A stretch of DNA of 10,674 bases from Thermoplasmata archaeon. GTDB taxonomy: Archaea; Thermoplasmatota; Thermoplasmata; Sysuiplasmatales; Sysuiplasmataceae. Of the stretch, positions 7,261 through 10,674 are shown one piece after another. The stretch is from the NCBI GenBank assembly GCA_021811925.1, contig JAKAPY010000048.1:1-10674 (forward strand). Direction: 5' to 3'. The notes beneath the pieces were generated by a model, which saw only the letters and a program-made list of their open reading frames with translations, searched no databases and was not told the DNA's origin. The position numbers and the translations under genes were made by a program. The stretch's first letter is position 1; each line of letters begins with the position of its first letter.

Positions 7261-7280
7261 CTGGGACATTTTGCACCCAG
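7261..7280. repeat. Inverted repeat upstream of the MBF1 promoter
   Basis: CTGGG (7261-7265) and CCCAG (7276-7280) flank a 10-bp AT-rich core, giving a 20-bp dyad about 7 bp upstream of the proposed MBF1 TATA element. The arms are short, so an operator role is only a suggestion. Confidence 0.3.
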
Positions 7281-7320
7281 CATAGCGATTGAGCCGCCCC
7301 GACATTATAGAAAGCATTTG

Positions 7321-7336
7321 TGCGATTCGAATCGCA
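7321..7336. promoter_or_regulatory. Perfect 16-bp palindrome, candidate operator of PAN
   Basis: TGCGATTCGAATCGCA reads identically on both strands. It ends three bases before the PAN TATA box, overlapping the place where TFB contacts the BRE. A dimeric regulator here could block or assist pre-initiation complex assembly. A single half-site-like GCGATT lies at 7285-7290. The regulator is unknown. Confidence 0.6.
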
Positions 7337-7339
7337 AAG

Positions 7340-7347
7340 CTTTTAAT
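7340..7347 (+). promoter_or_regulatory. TATA box of PAN
   Basis: CTTTTAAT directly follows the 16-bp palindrome. A start site about 25 nt downstream (around 7370) would give a leader of about 30 nt holding the GAGGTG ribosome site. Confidence 0.65.
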
Positions 7348-7388
7348 TGCTGAATTTCAATTCTTAACCCGGAATTCTATTTAGGGAA

Positions 7389-7394
7389 GAGGTG
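7389..7394 (+). promoter_or_regulatory. Shine-Dalgarno site that fixes the TTG start of PAN
   Basis: GAGGTG lies 8 nt before TTG at 7403, the same core and spacing as dnaJ. The nearby GTG triplet at 7392 is out of frame. This supports initiation at the rare TTG codon. Confidence 0.7.
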
Positions 7395-7402
7395 TACAGG
7401 TT

Positions 7403-8617
7403 TTGGTCGAAGCCGCAAAAGCGGGGAATGACGATGAGATATACAGGAGGCTACTCCTACTCGAAGAAAGAAACACGCAGCTGATGGAACAGGCAAGGCG
7501 CGTAGAGGGGGAGAAAAGATACGTCCAGAATGAACTGGACAGGCTGCAGCGCGAGATCAGGCGCCTCAGGAGCGAGCTTGAGCGGCTCAAGGCACCACCT
7601 CTCATCATTGGCAACCTGAGGGACGTTCTGAGCGACGGAAGAGTCGTCGTGAAGAGTTCGACAGGTCCCGATTTTGTGGTCAATGTAGCAGAAAATGTGG
7701 AAGGCACGAAGCTTGAAGTGGGTGCAAGAGTGGCGTTGAATAAACAGACGCTGGCAGTCATGGGCGTCCTGCCCTCCTCCCTTGACCCCATAGTCACGGG
7801 CGCCGAAGTGATAGAGAAGCCCGATGCCACATACGGCGACATAGGCGGCCTTGAAAAAGAGCTTCTTGAAGTAAGGGAGGCTGTTGAGGATCCTCTTCTC
7901 AGGCCCGAGCTTTACAGGAAAGTGGGAATTGAGCCGCCGAAAGGCGTCCTGCTTGTCGGCCCTCCAGGCACAGGCAAGACATTGATAGCAAAGGCGGTTG
8001 CGCACAACACGGATGCCACATTCATAAGGCTCGTGGGCTCGGAGCTTGTTCAGAAGTACATAGGTGAGGGCGCGAGGCTAGTGAGGGAGCTGTTTGAACT
8101 TGCAAAGCAGAAGGCGCCCAGCATTGTCTTCGTCGACGAACTTGATTCGGTAGGTGCGAAGAGATTGGACGTGGCAACTTCCGGCGACAGGGAGGTTCAG
8201 AGGACATTGATGCAGCTTCTTGCGGAGCTTGATGGCTTCAACCCGCTCGGAAATGTCAAGATCATAGGGGCGTCAAACAGACCCGATATCCTTGACGAAG
8301 CACTTCTCAGGCCTGGCCGGTTCGACAGGATTGTCAAAGTTCCTCCGCCGAACCCAGAGGCAAGGATCGACATATTCAAAATACACACAAAGACGATGAA
8401 CGTGGAGAATGGGCTTGACTACGATGATCTGGCGATCAGGACAGACGGGGCCACTGGCGCAGACATACATGCAGTATGCATGGAGGCAGGCATGTTTGCG
8501 ATAAGGGATAACAGGGACTATGTGACTCTTGCAGACTTTGAGAAAGCCATATCAAAGGTAATGGGTGAGGAAGAGCCGAAGCAGGAGACTGGCGAAGCAG
8601 GGCCCATGTTTGCCTGA
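7403..8617 (+). CDS. pan: Proteasome-activating nucleotidase (PAN), AAA ATPase
   Basis: Hexameric ATPase that unfolds substrates and feeds them into the archaeal 20S proteasome. All 404 residues fit the family: N-terminal coiled coil at about 12-63; OB domain at about 66-135; AAA module with YGDIGGL at 144-150, Walker A GPPGTGKT at 186-193, the pore-loop region VQKYIGEG at 216-223, Walker B IVFVDELD at 241-248, sensor-1 IIGASNRPD at 287-295, arginine-finger region RPGRFDR at 303-309, and a C-terminal helical domain with the sensor-2-region motif GATGAD at 349-354. The protein ends in PMFA: M-F-A occupies the place of the HbYX tail that docks on the 20S ring, with Phe in place of Tyr. TTG start at 7403 is set by GAGGTG upstream. 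It is divergent from MBF1 and convergent with the zinc-ribbon gene. A Cdc48-type ATPase is excluded because there is a single AAA domain plus coiled coil. Confidence 0.95.
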   Translation: MVEAAKAGNDDEIYRRLLLLEERNTQLMEQARRVEGEKRYVQNELDRLQREIRRLRSELERLKAPPLIIGNLRDVLSDGRVVVKSSTGPDFVVNVAENVEGTKLEVGARVALNKQTLAVMGVLPSSLDPIVTGAEVIEKPDATYGDIGGLEKELLEVREAVEDPLLRPELYRKVGIEPPKGVLLVGPPGTGKTLIAKAVAHNTDATFIRLVGSELVQKYIGEGARLVRELFELAKQKAPSIVFVDELDSVGAKRLDVATSGDREVQRTLMQLLAELDGFNPLGNVKIIGASNRPDILDEALLRPGRFDRIVKVPPPNPEARIDIFKIHTKTMNVENGLDYDDLAIRTDGATGADIHAVCMEAGMFAIRDNRDYVTLADFEKAISKVMGEEEPKQETGEAGPMFA

Positions 8618-8618
8618 A

Positions 8619-8882
8619 TCACCCTTCAATCTTTTCAACAACTTCTTTCTCAAAAACAAGCGGGCCAATGTAGTTGCATTTCTTGCAATGATATTTCTGG
8701 CCCGTTATCAGCCCGGCCTCGTAGTAAAGGTCTGTTGAGCCGCAGGTTGGGCACTGCTTGACACGCCTTCGTACTATGCTGACACCGCAGCTGTGGCAGG
8801 TATATGTTACGGAGTAGCTATCCCTGACAACGGCAGTATCGAGTGACCCGCATTCCTGGCAACGATATTTCCTTACTTTCAC
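8619..8882 (-). CDS. Small tandem zinc-ribbon protein
   Basis: An 87-residue protein of unknown function with four CxxC knuckles: C8/C11, C29/C32, C44/C47 and C66/C69, enough for two zinc ribbons. The C-terminal half, CPTCGSTDLYYEAGLITG followed by KYHCKKCNYIGPLVFE, resembles a short uncharacterised archaeal zinc-ribbon family. The N-terminal half is a second, more diverged ribbon with a basic patch (VRRRVK at 37-42) between them, suggesting nucleic-acid or RNA polymerase contact (inference). Start is GTG at 8882, the first possible start after an in-frame stop at 8898-8900. An ATG at 8893 is out of frame. There is no ribosome site, but a TATA-like GAAATACA lies 25 nt upstream, fitting a leaderless mRNA. 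The stop is 1 bp from the PAN stop. Confidence 0.85.
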   Translation of the reverse strand: MKVRKYRCQECGSLDTAVVRDSYSVTYTCHSCGVSIVRRRVKQCPTCGSTDLYYEAGLITGQKYHCKKCNYIGPLVFEKEVVEKIEG

Positions 8883-8902
8883 GGTTGTGCCATGAGTCTA
8901 CC

Positions 8903-8910
8903 TGTATTTC
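8903..8910 (-). promoter_or_regulatory. Probable promoter element of the zinc-ribbon gene
   Basis: GAAATACA on the minus strand is centred about 25 nt before the GTG start, the distance expected for a leaderless archaeal transcript. It is identical to the octamer before MBF1. Confidence 0.45.
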
Positions 8911-8922
8911 ATGTCACCAGAC

Positions 8923-8952
8923 AGTGAGCGGATACGTAGTGAGCGAATGACT
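8923..8952. repeat. Tandem 15-bp imperfect direct repeat
   Basis: AGTGAGCG is repeated exactly at 8923-8930 and 8938-8945, and 11 of 15 positions match across the two units. It lies between the divergent zinc-ribbon and winged-helix genes, just upstream of the zinc-ribbon promoter. Spacing of one and a half helical turns is compatible with a tandem binding site, though chance is possible. Confidence 0.4.
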
Positions 8953-9008
8953 GCCAACATTACCACATTCGATAAAGCAAAATCAAGAGTGATAATGACC
9001 AAGGACGG

Positions 9009-9016
9009 TTTAAATA
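9009..9016 (+). promoter_or_regulatory. TATA box of the winged-helix gene
   Basis: TTTAAATA is a good archaeal TATA match, 50 nt before the ATG. Transcription from about 9037-9042 would leave a leader of about 20 nt with the GAGGG ribosome site at 9049-9053. Confidence 0.65.
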
Positions 9017-9058
9017 CTACAAATCCAAGATAAGGTAAGCTTTAAGGCGAGGGTAGAA

Positions 9059-9403
9059 ATGCAACCTTTTGAAGCAATGCAGTTGATGACGGACGAATAT
9101 GCCGTAAAGATACTAGTTGGGACAATGAGGAAGCCGAGGACAGCAATTGACCTCTCTGAGCTTTTTGGAATACCTATAGCTGCCTGTTACAGGAAGATTC
9201 GACTTCTCGAGGAAATGGGCCTGATAACTTGCATAGAGAGAAAGCTTACTCGCGAAGGCAAAAGAATTAGCGTCTACCAGTCGCAGCTCAAGAATGCATA
9301 CATGTCTTTTGAAGACGGAAGGATGAGAGTGCGGTTCGAGCTTGCGAATGGAGTTGTCCAGGACTCAGGCGACCAGAGCCTTATTACGACAATCACGGTC
9401 TAG
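9059..9403 (+). CDS. Small winged helix-turn-helix regulator (ArsR-like)
   Basis: A 114-residue protein with an N-terminal winged HTH at about 10-75: TDEYAVKILVGTMRKPRTAIDLSELF precedes the recognition-helix region GIPIAACYRKIRLLEEMGLI, then a basic wing LTREGKRISVY. This matches the ArsR-like / helix_turn_helix layout common in archaeal transcription regulators. The C-terminal 40 residues (SFEDGRMRVRFELANGVV) look beta-rich and may be a dimerisation or ligand part. The HTH region has a single Cys at C43 and there is another at C58, with no CxC metal motif, so classical metal sensing is unlikely. ATG at 9059 with GAGGG 5 nt upstream. It stands alone between its own TATA box and a T-rich stop region. 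Target unknown; the divergent repeat region upstream is an obvious candidate for autoregulation. Confidence 0.85.
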   Translation: MQPFEAMQLMTDEYAVKILVGTMRKPRTAIDLSELFGIPIAACYRKIRLLEEMGLITCIERKLTREGKRISVYQSQLKNAYMSFEDGRMRVRFELANGVVQDSGDQSLITTITV

Positions 9404-9458
9404 TTCACACTCCTGACCGAAGATCGCATAAAACCTCTTAAATCTCCAATTCACGGAG

Positions 9459-9475
9459 TTTTTCTGCCCTTTTTT
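9459..9475 (+). terminator. Oligo-T transcription stop after the winged-helix gene
   Basis: Two T-runs (TTTTT at 9459-9463 and TTTTTT at 9470-9475) lie 56-72 bp past the stop codon. Archaeal RNA polymerase terminates at such runs without needing a hairpin. Nothing else of note is seen in the 176-bp gap apart from the next TATA box. Confidence 0.5.
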
Positions 9476-9545
9476 GAGCATAATGGCACGGGCTGTATCC
9501 GGAAGACGTATTCCTGTTTTACACGGCGAAATGAGTTAGAACAAC

Positions 9546-9552
9546 TTTAAGT
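9546..9552 (+). promoter_or_regulatory. TATA-like box of the topoisomerase gene
   Basis: CTTTAAG is centred about 31 nt before the ATG at 9580. No ribosome-binding sequence is present, so the mRNA is probably leaderless or nearly so, as for the HisA-like gene with its similar CTTTAAT. Confidence 0.55.
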
Positions 9553-9579
9553 ATTCACGCCAATGTTACGCGGACCGGA

Positions 9580-10572
9580 ATGAAGAAACTGGTCATCAGC
9601 GAGAAGAACAGCGTCGCCATCAGGCTCGCCACAATTCTCTCCTCCGGGAAGTTCAAGAGGGATTATGCCTCCGGCGTCCCAATTTACAAATTTGATGCAG
9701 AAGGGACCGAATATGCCATTATGGGTCTCAGGGGGCATATCGTGGAACTTGACTATCCGCAAGAGTATAACGACTGGATGAGGGTGGACCCCAAGCATCT
9801 GGTATATGCAGAGCCGTACAAGAGAGTCACTTTCAGGAAGGCTGTTGACGCTCTGATCAAGGAGGCACGCGATTCAGACTGGGTGATAATCGCCACCGAC
9901 TTCGACAGGGAGGGGGAGCTGATAGGGCTGGAGGCACTCGAACTCCTGCAGTCCGGGAAGGAGGCTTCTAAGGTGGGCACCGATGGAGGGTTCCTGCCCA
10001 ACGTTAATGTGAAGAGGGCAAGGTTCAGCAGCCTGGGCAGGAACGACGTGCTCAAGGCATTTGAGAACCTGAATGAGCCGGATGTCAGACTGGCCAAGTC
10101 AGCAGAGTGCAGGCAGGTCATAGACCTTGTCTGGGGCGCAACACTCACAAGGATGATTTCAATCAGCGCAAACCAGGTCGGGAAGAACTTCCTTTCTGTA
10201 GGACGGGTTCAGAGCCCTACGCTGTCATTGATTTCAAAAAGGGAAATCGAAATAGAGAAATTCGAGCCCAAGAAATTCTACGAAATCAAGGGTGTCGTCA
10301 AAAAGGATAAGGAATTCCAGACAGGTCACAAGTCGAACCCGTTTTGGTCTGAAGAGGAAGTCAAAACAGTCTTTGAAGAAGTAGGGATAGACAAGGATAA
10401 ACCAATAAGAGGGCAAGAACCAAATCCTCTTCCTGATAGGGCACATCTTGACAACATTATTTTCGATGAATTGGGGCTGACTCAAGATGAGAGGAAAGAG
10501 GTATACTGGTCAGTCTGCGAGTTGGTGAAGCAGAGGATAGACAAAGCTCGAAGCTTGAAGGGATTAGAATGA
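9580..10572 (+). CDS. topA: Type IA DNA topoisomerase, truncated and joined to a methyltransferase-like tail
   Basis: Residues 1 to about 268 are a normal archaeal topoisomerase IA start: the Toprim domain with E8 in VISEKNSVA and the DxDxE motif TDFDREGELIG (D107, D109, E111), the LAKSAECRQVIDLVWG helix at 171-186, GRVQSPTLSLI at 208-218, and FEPKKFYEIKG through FWSEEEVKTVFEE at about 228-267. The expected next parts, including the active-site tyrosine motif and the remaining domains (full enzymes are usually 600 residues or more), are absent. From about 269 the frame continues into QEPNPLPDRAHLDNIIFDEL and DERKEVYWSVCELV, which I recognise as resembling the C-terminus of N6-adenine DNA methyltransferases. 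The product cannot be an active topoisomerase as read. Start ATG at 9580, probably leaderless. Either a contig join error or a real recombination explains it. Confidence 0.85.
   Translation: MKKLVISEKNSVAIRLATILSSGKFKRDYASGVPIYKFDAEGTEYAIMGLRGHIVELDYPQEYNDWMRVDPKHLVYAEPYKRVTFRKAVDALIKEARDSDWVIIATDFDREGELIGLEALELLQSGKEASKVGTDGGFLPNVNVKRARFSSLGRNDVLKAFENLNEPDVRLAKSAECRQVIDLVWGATLTRMISISANQVGKNFLSVGRVQSPTLSLISKREIEIEKFEPKKFYEIKGVVKKDKEFQTGHKSNPFWSEEEVKTVFEEVGIDKDKPIRGQEPNPLPDRAHLDNIIFDELGLTQDERKEVYWSVCELVKQRIDKARSLKGLE
10384..10572 (+). other. C-terminal fragment resembling an N6-adenine DNA methyltransferase
   Basis: The last roughly 62 residues of the topoisomerase frame, from GIDKDKPIRGQEPNP to KARSLKGLE, do not fit any topoisomerase domain. 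The pattern of PNPLPDR, then LDNIIFDELGLT, then ERKEVYWSVCELVKQRIDKARS, recalls the extreme C-terminus of large type II/IIG-like or BREX-like N6-adenine methylases. No methylase catalytic motif (such as NPPY) is present, so only the tail is here. The boundary is placed by eye and could shift by some 15 codons. The assignment rests on remembered sequence patterns and needs a database search. Confidence 0.55.
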
Positions 10573-10674
10573 CCAAATCATATATCGTTGTTGCAGTTCT
10601 GCAAGTCTTAGGATGGCTGAGAACCAGTGTGTGCTGGAAAATAGAGGAAGTTGCCGAGAAACCCGCAACATATG
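10569..10674 (+). CDS. Partial ORF of unknown function, open at the right edge
   Basis: An open frame of 35 codons begins with ATG at 10569 and overlaps the preceding stop as ATGA, the classic layout of translationally coupled genes. It runs to the end of the window without a stop. The visible start is MTKSYIVVAVLQVLGW and continues to KIEEVAEKPATY. I do not recognise the family. If real, it would belong with the methyltransferase-like tail and not with the topoisomerase. The short length leaves open that it is not a gene. Confidence 0.4.
   Translation, partial: MTKSYIVVAVLQVLGWLRTSVCWKIEEVAEKPATY

Noticed and set aside
7457..8005. 182-codon minus-strand open frame opposite PAN
   Set aside because: It is antisense to the coiled coil, OB and Walker A coding region of PAN. 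The composition is random-looking and no promoter is visible.
9404..9579. Possible tRNA or small RNA gene in the gap before the topoisomerase
   Set aside because: No cloverleaf, T-loop consensus or stable stem is visible. T-runs and a TATA-like box explain the notable parts.
9753..10148. 131-codon minus-strand open frame opposite the topoisomerase
   Set aside because: Ser/Leu-rich antisense shadow of the Toprim coding region, with no independent support.
1..10674. CRISPR array or insertion sequence
   Set aside because: No regularly spaced repeats and no transposase-like frame or terminal inverted repeats were seen.

Overview
The window reads as archaeal, most likely a euryarchaeon of the Thermoplasmata or a close relative. 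The supporting signs are a thermosome, a proteasome-activating nucleotidase (PAN), an archaeal MBF1, a DUF2240 protein, a Thermoplasma-like type IA topoisomerase start, TATA boxes in place of -35/-10 promoters, and several genes that look leaderless. The lineage is an inference. A PAN gene argues against Thermoplasma itself, which lacks PAN. Base composition is roughly balanced, and TTG and GTG starts occur beside ATG.

Positions 1-5417 (minus strand) form a chaperone block: thermosome subunit, then grpE, dnaK and dnaJ with gaps of about 15-25 bp between the last three. dnaJ runs off the left edge. The thermosome has a strong TATA box. A hairpin and a weaker TATA-like site lie between the thermosome and grpE. 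Together these genes supply a group II chaperonin and a complete Hsp70 cycle (DnaK with its J-protein and nucleotide exchange factor).

Positions 5418-7196 hold a divergent promoter region, a HisA-like protein, an overlapping DUF2240 gene (both plus strand), and an MBF1 gene on the minus strand whose stop codon abuts the DUF2240 stop. Positions 7197-7402 are the divergent MBF1/PAN promoter region, with a perfect 16-bp palindrome just before the PAN TATA box. PAN (7403-8617) is the unfoldase ring for the 20S proteasome, so folding and degradation machinery lie within a few kilobases of each other. A small tandem zinc-ribbon gene converges on PAN with a 1-bp gap.

Positions 8883-10674 hold a small winged-helix regulator, then a gene that begins as a normal topoisomerase IA. 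After about residue 268 it changes into what looks like the C-terminal tail of an N6-adenine DNA methyltransferase. A further partial ORF overlaps its stop by ATGA. This junction, which is either a contig chimera or a real recombination into a restriction-modification or defence locus, is the most unusual item in the window. I see no rRNA, tRNA, CRISPR array or insertion sequence.
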